64,000 nucleotides of DNA, taken from the NCBI RefSeq assembly GCF_009764265.1, contig NZ_RWIR01000016.1, positions 62,001 to 126,000 on the forward strand. The letters run 5' to 3'. The notes under the pieces are model-generated. The model made no database searches. It saw nothing but the letters and a program-made list of their open reading frames with translations, and was not told where the DNA came from. Made by a program: the position numbers and the translations under genes. Positions 56,012 through 64,000 of this stretch are shown here, one piece after another. Source of the stretch: Pseudomonas sp. PB101. Lineage in GTDB: Bacteria; Pseudomonadota; Gammaproteobacteria; Pseudomonadales; Pseudomonadaceae. Each line of letters opens with the position of its first letter. Position 1 is the stretch's first letter.

Positions 56012-57037
56012 TTACTTGGCCGCCACTTTCTCGGACTTGCCGTCATAGCGTTTGCGCCATTCGGTCAGGATCTCGTCGCGGTTCTTCGAAGCCCAGGCGA
56101 AGTCGTTCTTGATCAGGCGCTGTTCGTAGTCGGCCGGCAGTTCGGTCTGCGGCTTGGCGATGCCAGGCTGGGCGAGTACGGCGAAGTTTTCCTTGTAGAG
56201 ATCCATCGCCTCAGGGCTGGCAGAGAAGTCAGCCAGTTTCTTTGCCGCTTCCTCGTGGGCAGTGCCCTTGATCACGGCAGTCGCTTCGATTTCCCAGCCC
56301 AGGCCTTCCTTCGGCAGGATGATGTCCAGTGGTGCGCCCTGGCGTTTCAGTTGAACCGCCGGGTACTCGAAGGAAATACCGATCGGGAATTCGCCAGCGG
56401 CGGCCAGTTTGCAAGGCTTGGAGCCGGAGTGAACGTACTGGCCGATGTTCTGGTGCAGGCCGTCCATGTAGGCCCAGCCCTGCTTCTCGCCGAAGGTTTG
56501 CAACCAGGCGCTGACGTCGAGGAAACCGGTGCCGGACGAGGCCGGGTTGGGCATGACGATCTTGCCTTTGTACTCAGGCTTGGTCAGGTCTTGCCAGCTC
56601 ACGGGCTTGGTCAGGCCCTGCTTCTCGGCTTCGACGGTGTTGAAGCAGATGGTCGCGGCCCAGACGTCCATGCCGACCCAGGCTGGCGGATTGGCGGCGT
56701 CGCGGTAGTTCGCACCGATCTTGCTAAGATCCTTCGGTGCGTAGCTTTGCAGCATGCCTTGCTGATCGAGGATCGCCAGGCTGGAAGCCGCCAGCCCCCA
56801 CACGGCGTCAGCCTGCGGACGGGCTTTTTCGGCGAGCAACTTGGCGGTGATGATGCCGGTGGAATCGCGCACCCACTTGATTTCGACGTCCGGGTTGGCC
56901 TTCTCGAAGGCCTCTTTGTAGGTCTTCAGCTGTTCGGCTTCGAGGGCGGTGTACACCGTCAACTCGGTTTTCGCCGCGAAGGCGTTCAGGCTGAAAGCGG
57001 TGAGGACAGCAGCGGCCAGGGCCAGGGGCTTGAACAT
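56012..57037 (-). CDS. 2-aminoethylphosphonate-type ABC transporter substrate-binding protein
   Basis: A 341-residue periplasmic binding protein. Signal peptide about 1-22 (ending AFAA), mature part starting KTELTVYTALEAEQLKTYKEA as in the iron/phosphonate-type class of family 1 binding proteins (TIGR03261-like). NPASSGTGFLDVSAWLQ is the phosphonate-group binding region in relatives (inference). It follows the permease gene by 39 bases. Confidence 0.85.
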   Translation of the reverse strand: MFKPLALAAAVLTAFSLNAFAAKTELTVYTALEAEQLKTYKEAFEKANPDVEIKWVRDSTGIITAKLLAEKARPQADAVWGLAASSLAILDQQGMLQSYAPKDLSKIGANYRDAANPPAWVGMDVWAATICFNTVEAEKQGLTKPVSWQDLTKPEYKGKIVMPNPASSGTGFLDVSAWLQTFGEKQGWAYMDGLHQNIGQYVHSGSKPCKLAAAGEFPIGISFEYPAVQLKRQGAPLDIILPKEGLGWEIEATAVIKGTAHEEAAKKLADFSASPEAMDLYKENFAVLAQPGIAKPQTELPADYEQRLIKNDFAWASKNRDEILTEWRKRYDGKSEKVAAK

Positions 57038-57076
57038 GATCTTTTCCTGTTTTTTGAGTTGAGGGGTTGTGCAGAT

Positions 57077-58801
57077 TCAATGACCGGGCGCGGTCTGCCG
57101 CCAGGCCTGGGAGCGGCGCAGCAAGCCGCGCGATGCCCAGGCCAGCAGCAGGGACACGCCCGCCGAGGTAATCAGGATCAGGGTCGACATCGCCGCCGCG
57201 CCGCCGACGTTGCCGGCGTCGTCCATGTTCAGCACCGCCACCGCCGCGAGGATGGTGTCGGGGCTGTAGAGGAAGATCGCCGCCGAGACGGTGGTCATGG
57301 CCGAGACGAACAGGTAGCGCACGATGTCCAGCAACGCCGGCAGGCAGATCGGCACGGTAACGCGCAGGTAGTGGCGGTACAGCGGCGCCTTGAGCGACAG
57401 CGCAGCGGCTTCGAACTCGGCGTCGAGCTGGCGCAGCGCGGTGGTGGCGGTCATTTGCGCGGTGGTCAAATAGTGCGCAATGGTGCAGACGACCAGCAGG
57501 GTCATGGTCCCGTAGAGCACATGGAGCGGGTTGCCGGTGAGGTTGAAGAAGAATACGTAACCCAAACCCAGCACCAGGCCCGGCACCGCCATCGGCACGA
57601 AGCTGAGCATGCGCAAGGTCAGGTTCAAGCCGCGCTGCCCTTTGGTTTTTTCCATCAGGTAAGCGCCTGTGAAGATCAGCATGGAGCCGATCAACGCGGT
57701 GCCCAGGGCCATCTTCAGGCTGTTGCCATAGGCCAGCCAGCCACCGCCGGCGGTTTCGTTGAACTGATAGTGGTTGAGCGACAGCGACAGGTTGTACGGC
57801 CAGAACTTCACCAGGGACGAAAACACCGCCATGCCGAACACCAACAGCAACGCGGCGCAGATCAGCAACACGATGGCCATGTAGCAGCTGTCGCGCAGCT
57901 TCGACGGCGCGGGTTTGAACACTTGGGCGCGGCCGCTCATGGAATCGCCGTGACGACGACGCAACCAGGCATCGACGCCGAAGCTGAACAGCGCCGGCAG
58001 CAACAACACCATGCCGATCAAGGCACCGCGCCCGAACTGCTGTTGGCCGACCACGGCTTTGTAGGCTTCCAGCGCCAGTACCTGATAATCGCCACCGACC
58101 ACTACAGGCACGCCGAAATCAGTGATGGTCAGGGTGAACACCAGGCAGAACGCAGCGAACACGGCCTGGCGGGTCGCCGGCCAGGTGATGCTGCGGAAGG
58201 CTTTCGCGGGGCTGGCGCCCATGCTCGAGGCCGCGTCGAACAGCCGTGCATCCGCCAGGGACAGGGCCGACAGCAGAATCATCAAGGCATGCGGGAAGGT
58301 GTAGATCACCTCACCCAGAACGATGCCCCAGAAGCCGTAGATGTTGTCCGAGAGCAGGCCACGCAACATGCCCTGGTTGCCGAACAGATACACCAGCGCA
58401 ATACCGGGCAGCATCGACGGCGCCATCAATGGCAGCAACGAGATACCGCGCCAGATGCCTTTGGCCGGAATCAAGGTGCGTTGCAGGGCGTAGGCAAACA
58501 GGTAGGCCAGCGGTACGACAATGGCCGCGACGCTGAGGGAAACTTTCAGGCTGTTGCCGAGCAACCAGTGGAAATTCTCGCTGGTCACCAGCTCTTTCGC
58601 GGCGACCCAGCCACCGCCCTGCCCGGCCTCTGCGCTGAAACCGCGCCAGAAGATCGCCAGCAACGGCATCAACACGGCAACGCCCAACAACATCAGCATG
58701 AGGACCTTGCCACCAACCACGAACAACCGGTCACCGAACTCGACGCGGGTGGACTGCCGAACCTGCCTTTGTGGCAGCGGCAGCGCGATGTTCGCGCTCA
58801 T
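57077..58801 (-). CDS. 2-aminoethylphosphonate-type ABC transporter fused permease
   Basis: A 574-residue membrane protein with twelve helices, a fusion of two ABC permease domains (about 60-285 and 350-560). Each half carries an EAA loop: DAASSMGASPAKAFRSITWP and EAAALSLKAPLYRHYLRVTVP. Such double permeases work with one ATPase dimer. It overlaps the ATPase gene by one base. Confidence 0.87.
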   Translation of the reverse strand: MSANIALPLPQRQVRQSTRVEFGDRLFVVGGKVLMLMLLGVAVLMPLLAIFWRGFSAEAGQGGGWVAAKELVTSENFHWLLGNSLKVSLSVAAIVVPLAYLFAYALQRTLIPAKGIWRGISLLPLMAPSMLPGIALVYLFGNQGMLRGLLSDNIYGFWGIVLGEVIYTFPHALMILLSALSLADARLFDAASSMGASPAKAFRSITWPATRQAVFAAFCLVFTLTITDFGVPVVVGGDYQVLALEAYKAVVGQQQFGRGALIGMVLLLPALFSFGVDAWLRRRHGDSMSGRAQVFKPAPSKLRDSCYMAIVLLICAALLLVFGMAVFSSLVKFWPYNLSLSLNHYQFNETAGGGWLAYGNSLKMALGTALIGSMLIFTGAYLMEKTKGQRGLNLTLRMLSFVPMAVPGLVLGLGYVFFFNLTGNPLHVLYGTMTLLVVCTIAHYLTTAQMTATTALRQLDAEFEAAALSLKAPLYRHYLRVTVPICLPALLDIVRYLFVSAMTTVSAAIFLYSPDTILAAVAVLNMDDAGNVGGAAAMSTLILITSAGVSLLLAWASRGLLRRSQAWRQTAPGH

Positions 58802-59877
58802 CAGGCGAACACCTGCAGGCTGCGCGGCGGCAAGGCGACCATGATCTGCTGCGCGCCAAGGCGCGGCATGGCTTCCGGCGCCAGTTCCGCCAACAGTGCG
58901 TGGCCCGGCAATTGATCGAGTTCAAAACTCATACGGCAGCGGTTGCCGAGGAAGGTGATTTCACGAACCTTGGCCGGGAACAGGTTTTCCTCGTGCACCA
59001 GCGGATTGACGTTGATCGCTTCCGGGCGGCAGAACAAACGGCCGGAAGCGGTCTTGGCGCCGCCATCGGCCAGACGCACGTTCATCCCGCCGACCTGGGC
59101 GTGACTGTCGCTACTGCGCTGGAACGGTAGCCAGTTACCCTGGCCGACGAACTCAGCCACGAATGGCGTGGCCGGGCGGTTGTAGATTTCCTGCGGGGTG
59201 GCGTATTGCTCGACCTTGCCGTTGTTCATCACGGCGATGCGGTCGGCCATCAACATGGCTTCATCCTGATTGTGGGTGACCATCAGGGTGGTGATGCCGA
59301 GGTTGCGTTGCAGCTGGCGCAGTTCGGTACACAGATGCTCGCGGACTCGCGCATCGAGAGCCGACATCGGCTCGTCCAGCAGCAACAGCGAAGGCGCCGG
59401 AGCCAGGGCGCGAGCCAGTGCGACCCGCTGCTGCTGGCCACCGGACAACTGGCCGGGGTACTTTTTCTCGCTGCCGCTCAGGCCGACCAGCTCGAGCATC
59501 TGACCGACACGCTGGCGAGTCTGGTCGCGACCATTGCCGGCGAGGCCGTAGGCAATGTTCGCTTCGACCGTGAGATTGGGGAACAAGGCGTAGGACTGGA
59601 ACAGAATGCCGTAGTCCCGCGCCTGGGGTGCCAGGTGGGAAACATCACGGTCGCCCAGGTACAACTCGCCGCTGTCCTGCTTCTCGAGGCCGGCGATGCA
59701 GCGCAGCAAAGTGGTCTTGCCACAGCCCGACGGGCCCAGCAGGCACACCAGCTCACCGGCGGCCACGTCGAGGGACACGTTATCCAGCGCCGTGAAAGCA
59801 CCGAAGCGTTTCTGTACCCCGCGCACCTTCATTGGCGCGCCGGGGTTGGTCAGGGCAGTTGCGATCGAGTTGTTCAT
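58801..59877 (-). CDS. 2-aminoethylphosphonate-type ABC transporter ATP-binding protein
   Basis: A 358-residue ABC ATPase of the spermidine/iron/phosphonate class. Walker A GPSGCGKTTLL (about 53-63), signature LSGGQQQRVALARALA, Walker B LLLDEPMSALD, and a C-terminal TOBE domain (about 285-355). First gene of the transport operon; a hairpin overlaps its ribosome site. Confidence 0.87.
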   Translation of the reverse strand: MNNSIATALTNPGAPMKVRGVQKRFGAFTALDNVSLDVAAGELVCLLGPSGCGKTTLLRCIAGLEKQDSGELYLGDRDVSHLAPQARDYGILFQSYALFPNLTVEANIAYGLAGNGRDQTRQRVGQMLELVGLSGSEKKYPGQLSGGQQQRVALARALAPAPSLLLLDEPMSALDARVREHLCTELRQLQRNLGITTLMVTHNQDEAMLMADRIAVMNNGKVEQYATPQEIYNRPATPFVAEFVGQGNWLPFQRSSDSHAQVGGMNVRLADGGAKTASGRLFCRPEAINVNPLVHEENLFPAKVREITFLGNRCRMSFELDQLPGHALLAELAPEAMPRLGAQQIMVALPPRSLQVFA

Positions 59878-59882
59878 GGACG

Positions 59883-59905
59883 GGCCTCATCTGGCAGATG
59901 GGGCC
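59883..59905 (-). promoter_or_regulatory. Hairpin overlapping the ribosome site of the phosphonate operon
   Basis: Interrupted palindrome GGCC-T-CATCTG-G-CAGATG-G-GGCC. In the minus-strand RNA it can form a stem that includes the GAGG ribosome site 7 bases before the ATPase start codon. As DNA it could instead be an operator. Confidence 0.42.
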
Positions 59906-60004
59906 ATCCTAGAGTTGTAATGAGTCCGTCATGTGGCAGTAAGGCAAAAACTGCCGATAGTGGTATTCGAGGATTTTGGTTCAAGTCTTGTGGCAAAGAA
60001 GATC

Positions 60005-60868
60005 TCAGGCCGGCGCCATTTCCTGTGCCAACCCCAGAAACGCCGCCGGCAGCCGCGCGTTTTTGCGCTCCTTGAGGCAGTACAGGTACTCGGGAATCTG
60101 CGGCGCATTCTCAATGGTCAGCACCCGCAGTTGCGGATCGTGGGGCACTTCCTGACGGGCAATGATGCTGATGCCGATGTTGCGCAGCACCGCCTCGCGG
60201 ATCGATTCGCGGCTGCCGATCTCCAGCAGCGGGCCGAAACTCACGCCGGCACTGGCCAACAACTCTTCGGTCAGGCGGCGGGTGGTCGAGCCCGGTTCGC
60301 GCATCAGCAGGGTATGCCCGGCCAACGCGCTGAGCGGCACATGATCGTGAACCGCCAGCGGATGATTACGATGCACCGCCAGCACCAGCGGATCGCTGCC
60401 CAGCACCCGGCGAATCAACCGCGCATCATCGAGCAATTGCGAGGACGCCGCGACATCGACCCGGTAATCCTCCAGCGCTTCGAGCACCTGCTGGGAATTG
60501 CCGATTTCCACCGACACTTCGACCTGCGGCAGTCGCTCGCGGAAAGTCTTCACCAGGTCGAGGATGTAATACGGCGCCGTGGCGGCAATGCGCAACGTGC
60601 CCTGGACCTGGCCGCAGTTACGCAGGAAAAACTCGATGTCGGCTTCCTGCTGCATCAGTGCCTTGACCATCGGCAGCAGGCGCGCGCCCTCCTCGCTGAC
60701 ACTGAGGCGCCGACCGCCACGGTAGAACAGCTCGACCGCATACTGACTTTCGAGGTTACGTATCTGCGTCGTCACCGTCGGCTGGCTCAGGCCAAGCTTT
60801 TTGGCCGCCTGGGTAATGCTGCCCAGGCGGGCCACCATGTAAAACGCCTTCAGCTCGGCACTCAGCAC
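60005..60868 (-). CDS. LysR-family regulator of aminoethylphosphonate catabolism
   Basis: A 287-residue LysR activator: winged helix at about 1-60 (MLSAELKAFYMVARLGSITQ, KLGLSQPTVTTQI) and a substrate domain from about 90. The sequence fits the phosphonate-catabolism LysR subgroup (TIGR03339). Translation starts at a GTG at 60868, since the family begins MLSAELKAF. It is upstream of, and codirectional with, the transporter genes across 127 bases, and begins 17 bases after the cadA stop. Confidence 0.83.
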   Translation of the reverse strand: MLSAELKAFYMVARLGSITQAAKKLGLSQPTVTTQIRNLESQYAVELFYRGGRRLSVSEEGARLLPMVKALMQQEADIEFFLRNCGQVQGTLRIAATAPYYILDLVKTFRERLPQVEVSVEIGNSQQVLEALEDYRVDVAASSQLLDDARLIRRVLGSDPLVLAVHRNHPLAVHDHVPLSALAGHTLLMREPGSTTRRLTEELLASAGVSFGPLLEIGSRESIREAVLRNIGISIIARQEVPHDPQLRVLTIENAPQIPEYLYCLKERKNARLPAAFLGLAQEMAPA

Positions 60869-60884
60869 AACCGCCCCTCATCCT

Positions 60885-63146
60885 TTACTTGCGCAACAGG
60901 CGCAAACCGTTGAACACCACCAGCAAACTCACGCCCATGTCGGCGAACACTGCCATCCACATGGTAGCGACCCCGGCGAAGGTTACCCCAAGAAAGATCG
61001 CCTTGATGACCAGAGCCAGGGCGATGTTCTGCTTGAGAATGATCGAAGTCTGCCGCGACAGTTGAATGAATGCGGGAATCTTGCGCAGATCGTCGTCCAT
61101 CAGGGCGACATCGGCCGTTTCGATCGCGGTATCGGTACCTGCGGCAGCCATGGCGAAACCGATCTCGGAACGCGCCAGTGCCGGGGCATCGTTGATGCCG
61201 TCACCGACCATGCCGACACGGTGCCCTTGGGCGTAAAGCGCCTCGATAGCCTGCAACTTGTCACCCGGCAACAAATCACCCTTGGCATCGTCGATACCGA
61301 CTTGCGCGGCAATGGCTTGCGCGGTGTGGACGTTATCGCCGGTGAGCATCAGCGTCTTGATGCCCAGGTCATGCAACTGCCGGATAGCCTCGCGGCTCGA
61401 TTCCTTCACCGTGTCCGCCACGGCGAACAGCGCCAATGGGCCGGACGAATCAAGCAGCAGCACCACCGACTTGCCCTGTTTTTCCAGGGCAAACAGCTTT
61501 TCTTCCAGTGCGGGCGAACACAGGCCCAGATCCTCTACCAAACGATGGTTGCCCAGATGGTAGAGCTGGCCGTTGATCTCGCCGCGCACACCGCGCCCGC
61601 CCAGCGCTTCGAAGTTATCCACAATCAGTGGCGGGGTTTGTTTATCCACAGCGGCCTTGGCGATGGCCAGCGATACCGGGTGATCCGAGCGCCCGGCCAG
61701 GGCGGCGGCAATGGCAGGCGCCGACTCATCGGCGGTCGGGTCCAGCGACAGGAAATCAGTCTGCACCGGCTTGCCATGGGTGATGGTGCCGGTCTTGTCC
61801 AGGGCCAGGTAGTCGAGCTTGTAACCGCCCTCCAGATAGACGCCGCCCTTGACCAGGATGCCTTTGCGCGCCGCCGCCGCGAGGCCGCTGACGATGGTCA
61901 CCGGCGTGGAAATCACCAGCGCACACGGGCAGGCCACCACCAGCAGCACCAGCGCCCGATAGATCCAGTCGAACCACAACGCACCCATGAACATGGGCGG
62001 AATCACCGCCACGGCCAGGGCCAGGACGAACACCGCCGGGGTGTAGATTTTCGAGAAGCTGTCGACGAAGCGCTGGGTCGGCGCCCGTGCCCCCTGGGCC
62101 TGCTCGACGGCGTGGATGATGCGCGCCAGGGTCGAGTTATCCGCCGCAGCGGTTACTTCAAATTCCAGTGAGCCAGCCTGATTGATGGTGCCGGCGAACA
62201 CTTTGTCGCCGACGGTTTTCTCCACCGGCAGGCTTTCACCGGTGATTGGCGCCTGATCGATGGTCGAGCGGCCGGACAGCACTTCGCCGTCCAGGCCGAT
62301 GCGCTCACCGGGACGGATCCGTACCCGCGCGCCGAGCCCGATGGTTTTGACGTCCTGTTCAAGCCAGCTCCCGTCAGCCTGTAACACCGTTGCCGTGTCC
62401 GGGGTCATCTGCATCAGGCCGCTGATGGCATTGCGCGCACGGTCGAGGGACCGGGCCTCGATCAACTCGGCCACGGTGAACAGGAACATCACCATTGCCG
62501 CTTCCGGCCACTGGCCGATCAGCACCGCGCCGGTCACGGCTATGCTCATCAGCGCGTTGATGTTCAGGTTGCGGTTCTTGAGGGCGATCCAGCCTTTTTT
62601 GTAGGTACCGAGGCCACCGCTGAGGATCGATACCAGCGCGATGATCGCCACCACCCAGTTCGGTGCGGAAGCGGTGAAGTGGATGACCTCAGCCAGCAAT
62701 GCACCAACACCGGACAACGCCAAAGGCCACCACGGCTTGTTCCGGGGCACCGGCGTCGGGGTTTCAGCCCCCTGATCCATAGGCTCGGCATGCATGCCAA
62801 GGGACTTGATGGCCTCGACGATCGGCTCGATACCAGGCAAATCGTGGGTTACGCCCAGCACACGATTAATCAGATTGAACTCGAGCTGCTGCACGCCGGT
62901 CATCTTGCTGAGCTTATTCTGGATCAGCGTCTGCTCGGTCGGGCAGTCCATCGCTTCAATGCGAAAGTTGCTCAGCCTGGCCCCGTTCGTCGGCGCTTCG
63001 CTCAGCTTTACGATCGCTGGCGCCGTCGCACTGGATGAACAGCAGGAGTCGCCGTGACCGCCGTGGCCGTGTTTTTGCACGGGTTTGAGCTTGTGGCTGT
63101 GCTCGTGTTCAGCCCCGGGTTTGTGGGAGTGCAGGGAATCGCTCAT
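60885..63146 (-). CDS. cadA: Cadmium/zinc/lead-exporting P1B-type ATPase CadA
   Basis: A 753-residue heavy-metal pump. A His-rich N-terminus (HSHKP, HEHSHK, HGHGGHGDSCC) precedes one metal-binding domain with MDCPTEQ (66-72). Transmembrane CPC at 406-408, phosphorylated D450 in DKTGTITHG, TGES in the actuator and GDGINDAPAL are intact. The CPC plus DCPTE motif indicates divalent soft metals (Zn, Cd, Pb) rather than copper. Divergent from cadR, which controls it. Confidence 0.93.
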   Translation of the reverse strand: MSDSLHSHKPGAEHEHSHKLKPVQKHGHGGHGDSCCSSSATAPAIVKLSEAPTNGARLSNFRIEAMDCPTEQTLIQNKLSKMTGVQQLEFNLINRVLGVTHDLPGIEPIVEAIKSLGMHAEPMDQGAETPTPVPRNKPWWPLALSGVGALLAEVIHFTASAPNWVVAIIALVSILSGGLGTYKKGWIALKNRNLNINALMSIAVTGAVLIGQWPEAAMVMFLFTVAELIEARSLDRARNAISGLMQMTPDTATVLQADGSWLEQDVKTIGLGARVRIRPGERIGLDGEVLSGRSTIDQAPITGESLPVEKTVGDKVFAGTINQAGSLEFEVTAAADNSTLARIIHAVEQAQGARAPTQRFVDSFSKIYTPAVFVLALAVAVIPPMFMGALWFDWIYRALVLLVVACPCALVISTPVTIVSGLAAAARKGILVKGGVYLEGGYKLDYLALDKTGTITHGKPVQTDFLSLDPTADESAPAIAAALAGRSDHPVSLAIAKAAVDKQTPPLIVDNFEALGGRGVRGEINGQLYHLGNHRLVEDLGLCSPALEEKLFALEKQGKSVVLLLDSSGPLALFAVADTVKESSREAIRQLHDLGIKTLMLTGDNVHTAQAIAAQVGIDDAKGDLLPGDKLQAIEALYAQGHRVGMVGDGINDAPALARSEIGFAMAAAGTDTAIETADVALMDDDLRKIPAFIQLSRQTSIILKQNIALALVIKAIFLGVTFAGVATMWMAVFADMGVSLLVVFNGLRLLRK

Positions 63147-63183
63147 TGGTTGCGTCCATAAGAGTGCCTGTTGCCAAGTAAAG

Positions 63184-63204
63184 ACCCTGTAGCCACTATA
63201 GGGT
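63184..63204. promoter_or_regulatory. CadR operator between cadA and cadR
   Basis: Inverted repeat ACCCT-(11 bases)-AGGGT; on the minus strand it begins ACCCTATAGTGGCTACAGGG, the operator form known for Pseudomonas CadR. It lies in the divergent region, 38 bases from the cadA start codon. Confidence 0.85.
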
Positions 63205-63239
63205 CAAGCACCCATTTTGGAGATTTGGAGATTGTCGTC

Positions 63240-63689
63240 ATGAAGATTGGAGAATTGGCGAAGCTCACGGACTGTGCCGTGGAAACTATCCGCTACTACG
63301 AGCGCGAAAACCTTCTGCCGGAGCCGGCCCGCAGTGACGGCAATTATCGCGTCTACACCCAGGCACACGCCGAGCGCCTGACCTTCATCCGCAACTGTCG
63401 CACCCTGGACATGACGCTCGAGGAAATCCGCAGTCTGCTGGCGTTTCGCGACAGTCCGCAGGACCAGTGCGAAAGCGTCAACGCGCTGATCGACGAGCAC
63501 ATCCATCACGTCAAGGCGCGGATCGACGGCTTGCTGGCCTTGCAGACACAACTGCTCGACCTGCGCCAACGCTGTGGAGAAGGGCCGGATGTCGATCAAT
63601 GCGGGATTTTGCAACGCCTGGAAGTGAGTGGCGGGGTTGTGGCGCCGGAGGTGGAGCATTCTCATGTTGGCCGTAGTCACGGCCACTGA
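63240..63689 (+). CDS. cadR: MerR-family Cd(II)/Zn/Pb-responsive regulator CadR
   Basis: A 149-residue MerR-type regulator. Helix-turn-helix at 1-35 (MKIGELAKLTDCAVETIRYYERENLL), dimer coiled coil about 80-115, metal-binding cysteines C77 and C112 and a third at C121 by my count. The C-terminal tail is His-rich (EHSHVGRSHGH), as in Pseudomonas CadR. It twists the divergent promoter to switch on cadA. The ATG at 63240 fits the family start. Confidence 0.92.
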   Translation: MKIGELAKLTDCAVETIRYYERENLLPEPARSDGNYRVYTQAHAERLTFIRNCRTLDMTLEEIRSLLAFRDSPQDQCESVNALIDEHIHHVKARIDGLLALQTQLLDLRQRCGEGPDVDQCGILQRLEVSGGVVAPEVEHSHVGRSHGH

Positions 63690-63703
63690 AAACTACACAA
63701 AAC

Positions 63704-63797
63704 CCTGTGGGAGCGAGCTTGCTCGCGATGGCGGCGGCACATTCAACATTGATGTGACTGACAAACCGCTATCGCGAGCAAGCTCGCTCCCACAGGG
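63704..63797. repeat. REPIN between cadR and thyA
   Basis: Perfect inverted pair of GTGGGAGCGAGCTTGCTCGC palindromes between convergent genes; interior TTCAACATTGATGTGACTGAC. Confidence 0.92.
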
Positions 63798-63811
63798 TCG
63801 GTGGTGGTTTT

Positions 63812-64000
63812 TTAGACCGCCATCGGCGCGGTCATCGGCGCGTGGTGCTCGTAGCCTTCCAGGGAGAAATCACCCGGCTCCACCAGCTCCAGCCACTCCG
63901 GCTGATACACGCCAGTCTTGGCAAACTCCGGCACGCGGTCGGAAATCACCAGTTTCGGCATCGGGAACGGCTCGCGCTTGAGCTGTTCGTTGAGCATGTC
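63812..64000 (-). CDS. thyA: Thymidylate synthase (3' end only, cut by window edge)
   Basis: The last 62 codons of a thymidylate synthase. The C-terminus reads [18 protein letters not shown], corresponding to the E. coli ThyA end IEGYDPHPGIKAPVAI, and [11 protein letters not shown] matches the preceding strand. ThyA makes dTMP and dihydrofolate, which FolA recycles. The start is beyond position 64000. Confidence 0.92.
   Translation of the reverse strand, partial: DMLNEQLKREPFPMPKLVISDRVPEFAKTGVYQPEWLELVEPGDFSLEGYEHHAPMTAPMAV

Noticed and set aside
55964..58915. A 983-codon open frame on the plus strand
   Set aside because: It is antisense to the phosphonate binding-protein and permease genes, has His/Gln-rich low-complexity composition typical of high-GC shadow frames, and resembles no family.

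Overview
The window is a chromosomal segment of a fluorescent-group Pseudomonas. Base composition is high in GC, and the genes follow, in reverse, the order I remember for P. aeruginosa PA0342 to PA0411: thyA, folA, ilvD, mutM, coaD, the lao genes, rsmD, ftsYEX, rpoH, thiGS, trmB, hemW, metXW, proC, pilT, pyrBC', ruvX, algH, tonB3, gshB, pilGHIJ. About twenty REP/REPIN palindrome loci lie between genes, as is typical of the P. fluorescens group. I saw no rRNA, tRNA, CRISPR array or prophage. Database identity was not checked; all family assignments come from reading the proteins.

Layout. 1-2000: Chp chemosensory genes pilGHIJ for type IV pili (pilJ cut by the window edge). 2283-8284: gshB, tonB3, algH, ruvX, then pyrR-pyrB-pyrC'. 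8370-13031: a TM2 membrane protein, an NlpC/P60 hydrolase, pilT (without an adjacent pilU), yggS-proC-yggT. 13230-17586: metX-metW, a DUF4426 protein, rdgB-hemW, a DUF3392 protein. 17701-25135: trmB, thiGS, DUF423, mtgA, rpoH, and the overlapping ftsY-ftsE-ftsX operon. 25479-29980: two M16 peptidase paralogues (one active, one degenerate), rsmD, an alpha/beta hydrolase. 29984-36353: an AraC regulator, a sulfurtransferase and the laoR / laoC-laoB-laoA long-chain alcohol oxidation locus. 36469-40580: coaD, a ferredoxin, mutM, an HDOD protein, an RlmI-type methyltransferase.

Accessory DNA starts at about 40.6 kb. A lower-GC islet holds an MFS exporter and a REP-associated tyrosine transposase (RAYT) bracketed by REPINs. 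After ilvD, a 2.1 kb cassette carries a PAAR-domain type VI secretion effector and a small membrane protein that is probably its immunity partner. A near-identical copy of the ilvD terminator lies at each end of this cassette. Next is a DUF6124 gene whose roughly 200-nt leader can fold into a series of hairpins with complementary loops, the best candidate here for an undescribed RNA element.

47909-64000: a secreted phosphorylcholine phosphatase, a cystine symporter, folA, a DUF2868/DUF3482 membrane-GTPase pair, then a phosphonate locus. That locus has a LysR regulator, an aminoethylphosphonate-type ABC transporter, a FAD oxidoreductase and a PhnZ-like di-iron HD oxygenase; no PhnY, PhnW or PhnX gene is nearby. 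The window closes with the cadA/cadR cadmium-zinc resistance pair around a recognisable CadR operator, and the 3' end of thyA.
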